A stretch of DNA of 64,000 nucleotides from Alphaproteobacteria bacterium UBA6376 (GCA_002437665.1 DJQW01000002.1:1-64000); one strand, 5' to 3'; counted from the first letter of the stretch, positions 7,443 through 17,267 are shown. Made by a program: numbers and translations. Notes: generated from the sequence alone by a model not told the origin.

Positions 7443-8369
7443 ATGGCTAAATTTATTTTGCCCGCGGTAATCGCATCTGTACTGGCAATGCCCGCATTTG
7501 CGGACGATACCGAAATCGCGTATGATAATTTCCAGACAATTTATACCGAAACACCGGTTCAGTCATACTATGCGTATCCAGATGATCCGAATTTTATTCC
7601 AGAAACCGAATTTATGGAACGCGCCGACAGTTTGGACTATGACCAAAACATCGTTGATGCCCGCGCCGCCGAAGAGCAGGCGCACCCCGGTGTCATGTTT
7701 GCCGACCGTCCAATGATTATTTGCCGTAATTTTGGGTGCACACGCCTGAACGATAAAATCACACGTACATTCTTGTTCAACAGTTTGGCGAATATGTTCA
7801 TGATGAACGCGCATTCACGCCTGTATATATGCGAGGCAGATCCATTTTCACGTGACTGCCTGCAATCGGGCATTTCGTTCCCTGTACGCAGCGGCATTGC
7901 AAATGCAATGATTAAAATTCCAAAGGCCACCATTTCACAGGTCAATGTTTCAACCGGCCTGTCCAAGGCAACCGTTGGTATGACCTATGAATTTTTGGTA
8001 AATGGTATTGATCGCACATGCGAACCAACCGTAATGGACATCGTTGTGCCCATCAATTCACAGGCAACATTGTCTAACCGCGAATTTGCGTGCAATATGA
8101 CCAGCGACGGCGTATCTAACATATCGCTGTTGGTCAGCATTGATTACATCGATTTGGACTATGGCATTATGGGCGGTTATTATTCGCTGGGGATGCAGGG
8201 CCCAACCACCGGTGGTGGCACGGGTTATGCATTGTTCAAGACAGAATTTACAACGTCCGGTATGCAATTCCGCGCGGCGGTCGAAGATGAATCCGATTTG
8301 GGTGGCGCAAACAATCGGATGCGCACAATTCGCCCCGGGGAATATGCCGTTGAACCAATGAAAAAGTAA
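7443..8369 (+). CDS. Exported protein of unknown function encoded ahead of a two-component system
   Basis: The protein has 308 residues. A clear signal peptide (MAKFILPAVIASVLAMPAFA) is cleaved before DDTEIA. The mature protein has five Cys, including ICRNFGC and CEADPFSRDC, and a Gly-rich stretch GGYYSLGMQGPTTGGG near 240-260. I recognise no family. Its stop codon is followed at once by the ATG of the response regulator, so expression of the two is coupled. A periplasmic input or output role with the adjacent sensor kinase is a reasonable inference. Confidence 0.75.
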   Translation: MAKFILPAVIASVLAMPAFADDTEIAYDNFQTIYTETPVQSYYAYPDDPNFIPETEFMERADSLDYDQNIVDARAAEEQAHPGVMFADRPMIICRNFGCTRLNDKITRTFLFNSLANMFMMNAHSRLYICEADPFSRDCLQSGISFPVRSGIANAMIKIPKATISQVNVSTGLSKATVGMTYEFLVNGIDRTCEPTVMDIVVPINSQATLSNREFACNMTSDGVSNISLLVSIDYIDLDYGIMGGYYSLGMQGPTTGGGTGYALFKTEFTTSGMQFRAAVEDESDLGGANNRMRTIRPGEYAVEPMKK

Positions 8370-9023
8370 ATGACCAGAACCGTTCTGATTATTGACGACG
8401 ATGATATGTTGCGCCGCGTATTGGCGCGCGGCCTGCAAGATGCCGAATTTAACGTTCTGTGTGCCGAATCCGCCGAAACAGGCGCGGAAATCCTGTCACG
8501 TATGACGGTTGATGCAATCGTGCTGGATCGAATGATGACCGGCATGGACGGACTGACTTTTCTGACAAAAATGCGCGATGCGGGCAACGCAACGCCGGTT
8601 ATTATGCTGACCGCGATGACGGGCGCAGAAAACGCGATTGACGGCCTGTCCCACGGGGCGGACGATTATCTGGCCAAGCCATTCCAACTGCGCGAATTGG
8701 TTTTGCGCCTAAATAACATAATGAAACAGCGTGCAGCACGCGGCGCAACCGTCCAAATGCCAGACGGACTGGTGTTTACCGACGGGGAATTTTTTATCAC
8801 CGACACCACCGGTACGCCACGCGTCTTGGCATTGTCGGGCGAAGAAAAGAAATTACTGACCCATTTAACCCAGCCAATGGGCAATATTGCACCGGCGTCA
8901 CCCATGGTTGCAAAACGCTTGCGCATGAAATTAAATGGTGTATTATCAAATCTGGATATAATAACAATTCGGGGGCGGGGCTATAAAATGGTCTACACCG
9001 CACCTGATAAACCCAAGGACTGA
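8370..9023 (+). CDS. OmpR-family response regulator
   Basis: The protein has 217 residues. The receiver domain (1-115) has the acidic cluster DDDD at 9-12, the phosphorylation Asp in AIVLDRMM near 53, Thr in VIMLTAM and Lys in AKPF near 102. The C-terminal winged helix is short but ends with the typical ITIRGRGYKM. It sits directly behind the exported protein gene and 4 bp before the kinase gene, and is most likely its partner. It ends with TGA, which shows TGA is a stop in this genome. Confidence 0.92.
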   Translation: MTRTVLIIDDDDMLRRVLARGLQDAEFNVLCAESAETGAEILSRMTVDAIVLDRMMTGMDGLTFLTKMRDAGNATPVIMLTAMTGAENAIDGLSHGADDYLAKPFQLRELVLRLNNIMKQRAARGATVQMPDGLVFTDGEFFITDTTGTPRVLALSGEEKKLLTHLTQPMGNIAPASPMVAKRLRMKLNGVLSNLDIITIRGRGYKMVYTAPDKPKD

Positions 9024-9027
9024 AAAC

Positions 9028-10308
9028 ATGAGATTGATGCCACGCAGTTTTTTATGGCGTACAATATTGATGATTACTGTGCCCCTGATTGTGGCACAGG
9101 TTATTGTGGCAAATGTATTCTTTGGCAACCACTGGCAACGTGTGCATTCCACACTGGCGCGCACGCTGGCGGGCGAAATTACCACAATGATGAACTTTGT
9201 TGATACGGACAATACAGATGCACTGAACGCAATGGCGCGCGACGTCGGTATCAACGTATCGATAAACCAGCACTTGAACCGTCCAAAGCACAATGATAAT
9301 GACGCGCGCGAAATTGGGCATCTGGCATCAGAATTGTCCAAGCGTATGAACCGTCACGCCAATATTTATATGGACAAGGGCAAGCGTCTGATTTTCGTAG
9401 ACGTACCAACGAATGACGGTCAAATCGCCACATTCGGCACATCGCTGTATCGCGTATATTCCACCAGTACAGAGGTATTTATTATCTGGCTGTGCGGGTC
9501 GTTCCTGATTGTGTTGATACTGATTTCGCCGTTTATTGTCCTGCATACGCGCAGTATTCGCCGCATTGCCAAGGCCGCAAATCGGTTTGGGCGCGGTCTG
9601 GACGCCCCAGGATTCAAACCATCGGGTTCACGCGAAATCCGCGAAGCGGCCATCGCAATGATTACAATGAAAGAACGCCTGAACCGGTACAATCGCACAC
9701 GTACAGACATGCTGAACGCGGTCAGCCACGATTTGAAAGCGCCTCTGACCCGCATGCGTTTGGCGGTTGAAACGGGCAGTGCGACCAACGACGAACTGAT
9801 TCACGACATTGACCGCATGACAGAAATGGTCAACGGGTATCTGGCGTTTGCACGTGGCGAAATGCCCGAAATCGAACAGTCCACCGAATTACCAGCAATG
9901 CTGTTGCGTATTGCACGTGATGCCGCACCGAAAAAGACGATTGAAACATCGTTCCCTGATGCGCCGGCCCAGTTCTATGCGCGTCCGATGGCGTTGGCAC
10001 GTGCGTTTGGCAACATTATCGAAAATGCCGCACGCTATGCCAAAAAGAAAATCAGAATCACCGAAATTGACACCGCCGATCAGGTAGAGGTCATTATCGA
10101 AGATGACGGCCCCGGTATTCCGGACGATAAAAAGGCCGACGCATTGCGTCCATTCGTCCGACTGGACAACGCGCGCGGTCGCGACACCGGCGGCACTGGG
10201 CTGGGATTGTCAATCGCACAAACCGCGATTGAAAACCACGGCGGCCAGATTTTCTTGGAAAACAGCGACTTGGGCGGTCTGCGCGTGCGCGTTGTTTTGC
10301 CAATGTAA
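9028..10308 (+). CDS. EnvZ-like sensor histidine kinase
   Basis: The protein has 426 residues. The first membrane helix spans about 8-28. A sensor region of roughly 120 residues follows, then the second helix VFIIWLCGSFLIVLILISPF and a HAMP linker. The HisKA box VSHDLKAPLTRM has the phospho-His near residue 234. The ATPase has an N box NIIENAARYA, G1 DDGPGIPD and G2 GGTGLGLSI. The domain order is as in EnvZ. It forms an operon with the regulator and exported protein. The signal is unknown. Confidence 0.92.
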   Translation: MRLMPRSFLWRTILMITVPLIVAQVIVANVFFGNHWQRVHSTLARTLAGEITTMMNFVDTDNTDALNAMARDVGINVSINQHLNRPKHNDNDAREIGHLASELSKRMNRHANIYMDKGKRLIFVDVPTNDGQIATFGTSLYRVYSTSTEVFIIWLCGSFLIVLILISPFIVLHTRSIRRIAKAANRFGRGLDAPGFKPSGSREIREAAIAMITMKERLNRYNRTRTDMLNAVSHDLKAPLTRMRLAVETGSATNDELIHDIDRMTEMVNGYLAFARGEMPEIEQSTELPAMLLRIARDAAPKKTIETSFPDAPAQFYARPMALARAFGNIIENAARYAKKKIRITEIDTADQVEVIIEDDGPGIPDDKKADALRPFVRLDNARGRDTGGTGLGLSIAQTAIENHGGQIFLENSDLGGLRVRVVLPM

Positions 10309-10338
10309 GTTTCACAATTATTTCGACGGGTAATTAAA

Positions 10339-11991
10339 ATGAATTTGTATAAATATGTATCAGATGCGATAAACGACAAACTGGGCGTGGCGGTCAAACT
10401 GGACGTGCCACGCAATCGCGAATTTGGCGATTTTGCAACAAACGCCGCCATGGTTATGGCGAAAAGCGCGGGGAAAAATCCACGTGAATTGGCAAATGAA
10501 TTGTTGCCGCGCCTGCGTGAATTGGAATTTGTTGCCGACGTGTCGGTTGCCGGCCCTGGGTTTATCAATATTAAATTGCGCGATGATTTCTTGTGGAATG
10601 CCGCCGCACAGTCCCAAACACCACACGCCGAAAAAACGATGAAAATCGATTTGGATTATGGTGGCTATAACGTGGGCAAGGCATTGCATATCGGCCACCT
10701 GCGTACAACAATCGTGGGTGATACATTTAACCGTATTGCTAAATCGTTGGGCCATACAACCAAAAGTTACAACCACATCGGCGACTGGGGGCGTCCAATG
10801 GGGTTGATTATCGCGTGGATTCAGGAACACGGTATGCCTGAAACCGCCGCGGAATTGAACAAGATTTACCCCGCTTCAACCGCCCGCGCCAAGGAAGACG
10901 AGGCATGGTTGACCCGCGCCAAGGAAACCACCGCAAAATTACAGGCGGGCGACGCCGAATGCAAGCGTATCTATGATGCATTCATGAAAATCTCTTTGGC
11001 CCAAATGGACGAGGTTCTGCGTCGTCTGAACGTATTGCCATTTGATGCGACAATGGGGGAACGTGGTGTTGCACAATATGTTCCTGAAATGCAGGAAATT
11101 TTGGAATCAAAGCATCTGTTGGCAATGGACGACGGGGCAATGATTGTGAACATTAAACGCGACGACGACCGCGCGCCAATGCCACCATTGATGTTCCGCA
11201 CCAGTGCCGATACTCAGACATACGCCGCGGCGGATTTGTCGGCGATTTATTACCGTACAAAAACCGACCACCCAGATATCATCGGCTATTTCACGGATTC
11301 ACGCCAAAACCTGCATTTTCAACAGGTCTTCCGTGCCGCACAACTGGCCGAAATCACAAATGCCGAATTGTTCCATACTGGATTTGGCGCGTTGACCGGT
11401 GCAGACGGCAAACCATTCAAAACCCGTGACGGTGGCGTTGCAGAATTGCTGGACATTTTGGACACCGCACGCGATGCCGTACGTGAACGCACGACCGACG
11501 CCGGCAAAGAATTGGACGGCGACACAATCGACGCAATCGCATTGGCGGCGGTAAAATTCAACGACTTGATTCACGACGTCCGCGCGGATTACGTATTTGA
11601 CCCAAATCAAATCACCAGTTTCGAGGGACGCACCGGCCCATACATCCTGTACACGGCGGTACGCCTAAATTCCGTTCTGCGTCGTGCGGGTGATGCGGTC
11701 AACGCCGAATTGTCAGAATTGACTGCGGACGAACGCAATCTGTTGATTGAAATTCTGGACTTTGAACGCACAGTGCAGGGCGCATTTGACAATCGCGCAA
11801 CCGATATGATTGCAAATTACGCCTATGATTTGTGCCAGTTGATAAATTCGTTCTATCACAACTGTCCAATCCTGCGCGATGATGTAACGCCCGCGGCACG
11901 TGCCCAGCGTTTGCATATCGTGCGCATTGCCGCCGACGCGCTGGCACGCACGATTGACCTGATGGGTCTGCGTGTTCCCGCCGAAATGTAA
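10339..11991 (+). CDS. argS: Arginyl-tRNA synthetase
   Basis: This class I synthetase charges tRNA-Arg. It has 550 residues. The N-terminal additional domain is followed by the HIGH motif in GKALHIGHLRTT near 113-124, then SYNHIGDWGRPMG. The KMSKS region is replaced by KPFKTRDGG, as is common in ArgRS. The C-terminal anticodon-binding domain ends LGLRVPAEM-like (LMGLRVPAEM). It lies 31 bp after the kinase gene and is followed by a terminator. Confidence 0.96.
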   Translation: MNLYKYVSDAINDKLGVAVKLDVPRNREFGDFATNAAMVMAKSAGKNPRELANELLPRLRELEFVADVSVAGPGFINIKLRDDFLWNAAAQSQTPHAEKTMKIDLDYGGYNVGKALHIGHLRTTIVGDTFNRIAKSLGHTTKSYNHIGDWGRPMGLIIAWIQEHGMPETAAELNKIYPASTARAKEDEAWLTRAKETTAKLQAGDAECKRIYDAFMKISLAQMDEVLRRLNVLPFDATMGERGVAQYVPEMQEILESKHLLAMDDGAMIVNIKRDDDRAPMPPLMFRTSADTQTYAAADLSAIYYRTKTDHPDIIGYFTDSRQNLHFQQVFRAAQLAEITNAELFHTGFGALTGADGKPFKTRDGGVAELLDILDTARDAVRERTTDAGKELDGDTIDAIALAAVKFNDLIHDVRADYVFDPNQITSFEGRTGPYILYTAVRLNSVLRRAGDAVNAELSELTADERNLLIEILDFERTVQGAFDNRATDMIANYAYDLCQLINSFYHNCPILRDDVTPAARAQRLHIVRIAADALARTIDLMGLRVPAEM

Positions 11992-12008
11992 AGTTCACAT
12001 AAATAAAA

Positions 12009-12036
12009 GCAGTGCGCCATTTGGCGCACACTTTAT
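12009..12036 (+). terminator. argS terminator
   Basis: The perfect palindrome GTGCGCCATTTGGCGCAC is followed by a T-rich tail. The same GCGCC-rich palindrome type recurs inside the mosaic repeats. Confidence 0.6.
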
Positions 12037-12087
12037 TTGCACTTTGAACTTTATTTGTGCGGTATTATAATACCATACGGATTTTTC

Positions 12088-12116
12088 TTGACATTTCTGG
12101 GGCGTTGCGTCATAAT
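12088..12116 (+). promoter_or_regulatory. Promoter of rplM-rpsI
   Basis: TTGACA (12088-12093) and CATAAT (12111-12116) are 17 bp apart. This is one of the best consensus promoters in the window and lies 40 bp upstream of rplM. Confidence 0.8.
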
Positions 12117-12155
12117 ACGTGCGCTAAATTAGTAAAAACCTAAGGAAAACATAAA

Positions 12156-12629
12156 ATGGCAGCGACAAAATCGTTAAAACAGTGCGAATTGGACGCCAAA
12201 TGGTATCTGATTGACGCAACTGACTGCACACTGGGACGTTTGGCGGCATTTACCGCGAATATCCTGCGTGGCAAGAACAAGCCAACATGGACACCAAACA
12301 TGGATTGCGGTGACCACGTTATCATTATCAATGCGGACAAGGTTGCACTGTCTGGCAAAAAAGCAGACAAGACCAAATTCTTTTGGCACTCTCTGTGGAC
12401 TGGCAGCACCAAGGAACGCACACTGGGCCAGATGCGCAATGAAAAACCAGAACAGTTGGTTTTCAACGCTGTAAAGCGCATGATGGGTCGTCGCACCGCG
12501 GTTGCTTTGGCAAACCAGCGTTTGACAAAACTGCACGTTTATGCAGGTGCGGATCACAAACACGCCGCCCAGAAACCAGTTGTTATCAACTTTGCCGAAT
12601 TGAACCGTAAAAACAAAAGGGGCGAATAA
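12156..12629 (+). CDS. rplM: 50S ribosomal protein L13
   Basis: This is an early-assembly large-subunit protein. At 157 residues, the family signatures [16 protein letters not shown] near 17-32, [16 protein letters not shown] and [10 protein letters not shown]...[14 protein letters not shown] are all present. A ribosome site AAGGAAAAC lies upstream. The stop overlaps the rpsI start by one base (TAATG), the usual translationally coupled pair. Confidence 0.97.
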   Translation: MAATKSLKQCELDAKWYLIDATDCTLGRLAAFTANILRGKNKPTWTPNMDCGDHVIIINADKVALSGKKADKTKFFWHSLWTGSTKERTLGQMRNEKPEQLVFNAVKRMMGRRTAVALANQRLTKLHVYAGADHKHAAQKPVVINFAELNRKNKRGE

Positions 12630-13123
12630 TGACAGAAACAAAGAAAACCGCAACAGCGGCAAAAACAGTTAAAAAGGCCGCCCCAGCCAAGAAAACAGTT
12701 GCCAAGAAAGCAGACGCAGCGGCAACCGTTAAATTAGCAGGCGCAACATATGCAACCGGCAAACGCAAAGATTCTATCGCACGCGTTTACTTGGTTCCTG
12801 GCAAAGGCAACATCTTTGTCAACGAAATCCCAGCCGACAAATATTTCCGTCGTCCTGTGTTGCAGATGATTATTGCCCAGCCATTCGGCGTGACAAAACG
12901 CGAAACCGCGTATGACATTCACGCAATGGTTATCGGTGGTGGTCTGTCTGGTCAGGCGGGTGCTGTTAAACATGGTATTTCCAAGGCATTGGAAAAGGTT
13001 GAACCAGAATTGCGTTCAGCACTGAAAGCCGCCGGATTCTTGACCCGCGACAGCCGTGTTGTTGAACGTAAGCACTTTGGTCATCACAAGGCACGTCGTT
13101 CGACACAGTTCAGCAAACGTTAA
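12629..13123 (+). CDS. rpsI: 30S ribosomal protein S9 with a Lys/Ala-rich N-terminal extension
   Basis: This is a small-subunit protein whose C-terminal tail reaches the P site. The S9 core is clear: [20 protein letters not shown] near 41-60, [20 protein letters not shown], and the end [13 protein letters not shown]. Before the core is an extension of about 35 residues made almost only of Lys, Ala and Thr, which gives 164 residues instead of about 130. Similar Lys/Ala tracts occur here in GcrA and in the protein at 19009-19596. Confidence 0.97.
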   Translation: MTETKKTATAAKTVKKAAPAKKTVAKKADAAATVKLAGATYATGKRKDSIARVYLVPGKGNIFVNEIPADKYFRRPVLQMIIAQPFGVTKRETAYDIHAMVIGGGLSGQAGAVKHGISKALEKVEPELRSALKAAGFLTRDSRVVERKHFGHHKARRSTQFSKR

Positions 13124-13140
13124 ACTTTTGCGAACCGAAC

Positions 13141-13171
13141 AAAAATCCCGCACATCGCGGGATTTTTTATT
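13141..13171 (+). terminator. rpsI terminator
   Basis: AATCCCG and CGGGATT form a hairpin followed by a T run 20 bp after the rpsI stop. Confidence 0.85.
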
Positions 13172-13172
13172 A

Positions 13173-13200
13173 TTGCGTTTATAAAAAAGTTGTGTATAAT
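13173..13200 (+). promoter_or_regulatory. Promoter of tig
   Basis: TTGCGT (13173-13178) and TATAAT (13195-13200) have a 16-bp spacer. TTGCGT also serves as the -35 box for rpsA and rmlA in this window. Confidence 0.65.
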
Positions 13201-13227
13201 CACACCGCAATTACCTAGGGGAAAAGC

Positions 13228-14535
13228 ATGTTTACAAAAGAAAAAATCAAAGATTTACATTATTCCGTAAACGGAACAATTTCTGCCGCCGACGTTCAGG
13301 CCGCGGCCGATGAAATTCTGACAGAATACGGCAAAACCGCAAAAATGGCCGGTTTCCGCCCAGGGCACATTCCTTTGTCCGTTCTGCGTCAAAAATTCAA
13401 TGCATCTGCCACATCCGAAGCGGTGGACAAATTGATGAACAAAGACCTGAATGACTATGTCGCAGACAAAAAAATCCGTCTGGCCGGCGCACCAAAGGCC
13501 GATTTGGCTGGTTGGGAATTTGGCAAAGACGTTGAATATTCCTTGGAATTTGATATTCTGCCAACATTGCCAGAAATCGATTTGGAAAAATTCACAGTGA
13601 CCAAGAAAACAACCACACTGGACGAAGCAGAGGTTGACAAGGCCATTGAAAACCTGCGTCGCAGCCGCAGCACCGCTGAAAAACAGGACGAAAATTACAA
13701 GGCCGCCGATGGCGACACAGCCGTAATTGACTTCAAGGGTTTCATTGGTGACGAAGCATTCGAAGGCGGGGCCGCCGAAAAGCACCACCTGATTTTGGGT
13801 TCTGGCGCATTCATCCCAGGATTCGAAGACCAGATTATCGGTCACAAATCCGGTGACGAATTTGACGTCAACGTTAAATTTCCAAAAGATTATCATGCTG
13901 AAAACTTGGCCGGCAAAGACGCACGTTTCGCGGTCAAGGTTCACGAAGTTCGCAAGCACATCTTGCCGGAATTGAACGACGAATTGGCACAGGCCGTTGG
14001 TCAGGAATCCGTTGCCAAATTGCGTGAACACATTGCAAAAATCTATAACGACCAATATGCCGAGGCCGCACAGCGCGACATGCGCAATGAATTGTTGGAC
14101 ATCTTGGCGGACAAGGTCAAATTGGAATTGCCAGAAATCTTGGTTGACCAAGAATTGAACATGGCAAAATCCGAACACGATCGCGAACACGCACATTGCG
14201 ATGACAAATGCAAGTCCGACGACCACAAGTGGGACGAAAAGAAAGAACGCAAGGATGCCGAACGCCGCGTTAAACTGGGCTTGATTTTGGCGGAATGGGG
14301 CACTCAGAACAAGGTTGAGGTTACCCGTGACGACCTGCAACAGGCAGTTTGGGCCGAAGCGTCCCGCTATCCAGATCCAAAGCAGGTTTTTGAATTTTAC
14401 AACAAGAACCAGAACGCTTTGGCAATGTTGCGCGGTATGATTTTCGAACGCAAGGCATTGGATGCCATGCTGACACACGTGAAACAGAAAGAAAAGGCCG
14501 TAAAGCCCGAAGAACTGTTCCAAGCAGCAAAATAA
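13228..14535 (+). CDS. tig: Trigger factor chaperone with a His/Asp/Lys-rich insert
   Basis: This is a ribosome-bound peptidyl-prolyl isomerase and holdase. It has 435 residues. The ribosome-binding loop is present as GFRPGHIPLSVLRQKF near 42-57; the canonical GFRxGxxP becomes GFRPGHIP. The FKBP domain is near 155-240 (DTAVIDFKGFIGDEAFEGG to GSGAFIPGFEDQIIGHKSGDE). In the C-terminal chaperone domain, near residues 310-345, there is an unusual run rich in His, Asp, Cys and Lys (EHAHCDDKCKSDDHKWDEKK) that could bind metal. A single-gene transcript is bounded by its own promoter and terminator. Confidence 0.95.
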   Translation: MFTKEKIKDLHYSVNGTISAADVQAAADEILTEYGKTAKMAGFRPGHIPLSVLRQKFNASATSEAVDKLMNKDLNDYVADKKIRLAGAPKADLAGWEFGKDVEYSLEFDILPTLPEIDLEKFTVTKKTTTLDEAEVDKAIENLRRSRSTAEKQDENYKAADGDTAVIDFKGFIGDEAFEGGAAEKHHLILGSGAFIPGFEDQIIGHKSGDEFDVNVKFPKDYHAENLAGKDARFAVKVHEVRKHILPELNDELAQAVGQESVAKLREHIAKIYNDQYAEAAQRDMRNELLDILADKVKLELPEILVDQELNMAKSEHDREHAHCDDKCKSDDHKWDEKKERKDAERRVKLGLILAEWGTQNKVEVTRDDLQQAVWAEASRYPDPKQVFEFYNKNQNALAMLRGMIFERKALDAMLTHVKQKEKAVKPEELFQAAK

Positions 14536-14536
14536 T

Positions 14537-14565
14537 AAAAACGCCCCATCGGGGCGTTTTTTATT
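14537..14565 (+). terminator. tig terminator
   Basis: AAACGCCCC and GGGGCGTTT form a strong stem with a T tail directly after the stop codon. Confidence 0.9.
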
Positions 14566-14791
14566 CCCCGCCCACGGAGGGGTGTCGCACGCCAGTGCGA
14601 CGGGGAGGGTACTGATTAGTGACACAGTGATATAGTGATAAAGTGATATAGTTTCACAATGTCGCACTGAAAGAACTTGTCATTCCGTGGCTTGACCACG
14701 GAATCTAGGTAAATAATGTTGCGCCACCGGCGCACTTCATTGCGCTCTGCGCTTTTTATCACGGCAGAACGTCAGCGGGGACGGAATTTCC
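14566..14791. repeat. Mosaic intergenic repeat block 2
   Basis: No gene is seen. The block contains a CCACGGAGGGGTGTCGCAC unit, an AGTGATATAGTGATAAAGTG simple repeat (about 14620-14655) and a CCGTGGCTTGACCACGG palindrome (about 14685-14703). A GCGCCACCGGCGC palindrome and an ACGGCAGAACGTCAGCGGGG unit (about 14761-14780) complete it. All of these units recur in other intergenic blocks here. Confidence 0.7.
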
Positions 14792-14820
14792 TTGCGTTTT
14801 CAAAAAAAATCCCGTATAAT
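14792..14820 (+). promoter_or_regulatory. Promoter of rpsA
   Basis: TTGCGT (14792-14797) and TATAAT (14815-14820) are 17 bp apart. They leave a leader of about 90 nt before the rpsA start, long enough for autogenous control as known for S1 elsewhere. Confidence 0.75.
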
Positions 14821-14918
14821 CCGTCTGGTTTTGCGGGTGGGCGCATTACCAATCCGACTAACCCCACAAGTCCTTTGCTTTATTTTGCAAATGGCAAACT
14901 TTGTATGAAATTTCTCTT

Positions 14919-16607
14919 ATGAAAGATTTATCCAAAGATTTATTCAACCCAATATCCGGCGAAGATTTTGTCCAGATGTTCGACAAGGACTATGGCGCAC
15001 AGGAAACTTTGCAGGGTTATGCAACCAAGGGTACTGTCAAAGACATTCGCGGTGATTTCGCGATGGTTGACGTTGGTCTGAAATCCGAAGGCCGCGTTCC
15101 ATTGAAAGAATTTGGCGCATCTGTCCCATCTGTTGGCGACATTATCGATGTCTTTGTTGAACGCTATGAATCCCGCGAAGGGACAGCAGTTCTGTCGTAC
15201 ACCAAAGCCCGCGCTGAAAAAGCATGGAAAGATTTGGAAAAGACAGTTGCCGAAGGCGTTGACCCAGAAGGTACAATTATCGACGTTGTCCGCGGTGGTT
15301 ACACCGTTGACTTGGGTGGTGTATTTGCATTTATGCCATCGTCCCAGGTTGACCACAAACCAGTTCGCGATGCAAAATCGTTGATTGGCTTGAAAGATAA
15401 ATTCCGCGTTTTGAAAATGGACGCATTGCGCACAAACGCAATCGTATCACGTCGCGCGATTCAGTCCGATTCTATCGCGGCTGCACAACGCGAAGCGATG
15501 AAGAACATCACATTGGGTGCTGTTATCGAAGGCACAGTCAAGAACATCACAGATTACGGTGTGTTCGTTGATTTGGGTGGTGTTGATGGTTTGCTGCACG
15601 TTACCGACCTGTCTTGGAAACGCGTAAATCACCCACGCGAATTGGTTCACGTTGGTGAAAAAATCAAGGTCAAGGTTATCCAGTTCGATCCAGAATCCCA
15701 TCGTATTTCGTTGGGTGCGAAACAGTTGGAAGCCGACCCATGGGATACAGCATCCCGCGCATTCAATGTTGGCGACACAGTATCGGGCAAGGTTTCATCC
15801 ATCACCGATTACGGCGCATTCATTGATTTGGGCAACAATATCGAAGGTCTGGTTCACATGTCTGAACTGTCTTGGACAAACAAGAACATCCACCCAAGCA
15901 AAGTTTTGCAGGTGGGTCAGGATGTCAACGTTGTTGTCTTGGGCATTGATCAGGAAAAACGCCGCATTTCGTTGGGCTACAAACAACTGCAACCAAATCC
16001 ATGGAAACAGTTTGCAGAAACCCACAACGTTGGCGATGTTGTAACTGGCCCAATCAAGAACACCACAGAATTTGGTCTGTTTGTTCAGTTGACCCCAGAA
16101 TTGGACGGTATGGTTCACATTTCCGACCTGTCTTGGAACAAACTGGACGAAGAAGAACTGAAAAAGTTCGTTCGTGGCCAAGAAGTAACAGCGAAAATTT
16201 TGGACATCAATCCAGAAAAAGAACGCGTTACACTGGGCATCAAACAGTTGACCGAAAGTGCCGACAATGCACACGTTGCCATCAAGAAAGGCGCGGTTGT
16301 GTCCGGTACTGTTTCTGAAATCACACCAGATGAATTGATTTTGGCATTGCCAAACGAAATCCGCGGTGTTATTCGTCGCACAGACCTGTCACGCGAAAAA
16401 GCGGAACAGGACACCAGCAAATTCAAAGTGGGCGACACAGTCGAAGCATCTGTTGTTTCCGTTGAAGACAACACTGTTAAACTGTCCATCCGCGCATTGC
16501 AGGTGACACTGGAAAAACAGGCCGTCAAAGAATACGCTAATCAGGCCGACAGCGGCTCTGTATTGGGCGACATCTTGGGCGCAGCGATTGAAAACAGCAA
16601 AAAATAA
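14919..16607 (+). CDS. rpsA: 30S ribosomal protein S1
   Basis: This mRNA-binding protein of the small subunit is built of S1 (OB-fold) repeats. I start at ATG 14919 (MKDLSKDLF), not the upstream TTG, giving 562 residues. Six S1 repeats are visible, for example GTVKDIRGDFAMVDVG, GTIIDVVRGGYTVDLGG, GTVKNITDYGVFVDLGG and GKVSSITDYGAFIDLG, then GPIKNTTEFGLFVQL and GTVSEITPDELILAL. The third and fourth are the best conserved, as expected. A terminator follows at 16631. Confidence 0.95.
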   Translation: MKDLSKDLFNPISGEDFVQMFDKDYGAQETLQGYATKGTVKDIRGDFAMVDVGLKSEGRVPLKEFGASVPSVGDIIDVFVERYESREGTAVLSYTKARAEKAWKDLEKTVAEGVDPEGTIIDVVRGGYTVDLGGVFAFMPSSQVDHKPVRDAKSLIGLKDKFRVLKMDALRTNAIVSRRAIQSDSIAAAQREAMKNITLGAVIEGTVKNITDYGVFVDLGGVDGLLHVTDLSWKRVNHPRELVHVGEKIKVKVIQFDPESHRISLGAKQLEADPWDTASRAFNVGDTVSGKVSSITDYGAFIDLGNNIEGLVHMSELSWTNKNIHPSKVLQVGQDVNVVVLGIDQEKRRISLGYKQLQPNPWKQFAETHNVGDVVTGPIKNTTEFGLFVQLTPELDGMVHISDLSWNKLDEEELKKFVRGQEVTAKILDINPEKERVTLGIKQLTESADNAHVAIKKGAVVSGTVSEITPDELILALPNEIRGVIRRTDLSREKAEQDTSKFKVGDTVEASVVSVEDNTVKLSIRALQVTLEKQAVKEYANQADSGSVLGDILGAAIENSKK

Positions 16608-16630
16608 TTTACGTTTGTAAATTATACCTA

Positions 16631-16661
16631 AAATCCCCGACACCATGTCGGGGATTTTTAT
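16631..16661 (+). terminator. rpsA terminator
   Basis: AAATCCCCGACA and TGTCGGGGATTT form a long stem followed by TTTATT. Confidence 0.9.
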
Positions 16662-17267
16662 TGTCAGATAAGAAAGCCGCACCACCGGCACACTTGTTTA
16701 TTTACTGGATTGCCACGCATCGCTACGCTCGCTCGCAATGACAGAGATTCTAGCCGGTGTGTCGCCTACGGGCTGTGTTCATGCCACTTTCCTTTTTCTT
16801 GGCTCTACTAGCACTTTTGTCATTGCGAGCGCAGCGTGGCAATCCAGTGAGTAATGTGTGCGCCGAATGGCGCATTCTTATTGTCATTCCTGCTCTGGGC
16901 CCCGCAAAATCGCAAGATTTTGTGGGTGGGCAAAGGCAGGAATAGGGACTAAACAGTGCGAACGCAGTGAGCCAAATAAAAGAACCCTTCTCGTCGCACT
17001 GGCGTGCGCCCCCGATGAAAGGGGAACTTAGCCCGCAACAATAACGTTGCAAGTTCTCCTCCTGTGGAGAAGTACCCGAAGGGGGAGGTGGTCTTTTGTT
17101 TGAAAGAACGCGTCTATAATTACATACTCTCTCGACCACCCCGTCCTGCGGACACCCCTCCAACGGAGGGGAATGCAGTACGTTCTAAAACACTGTCTAT
17201 CTATTATCTATGCTCTATTATCTATTCTCTAAAAAACGCGCCACCGGCGCGTTGTTTATCGTCATTC
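16662..17267. repeat. Mosaic intergenic repeat block 3
   Basis: No gene is seen. The block contains the CTGGATTGCC...GCAATGACA half-unit (about 16704-16742), the unit reading CTACTAGCACTTTTGTCATT (about 16805-16824) joined to CATTGCGAGCGCAGCGTGG (about 16821-16847), and an interrupted GTCATTCCTGC...GCAGGAATAGG inverted pair (about 16880-16947). The CTCCTCCTGTGGAGAAG unit with its downstream GGTGGTCTTTTGTT follows (about 17052-17100). It ends with the TCTATTATCTATGCTCTATT simple repeat (about 17199-17231). The order of units resembles blocks 1 and 4. Confidence 0.75.
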
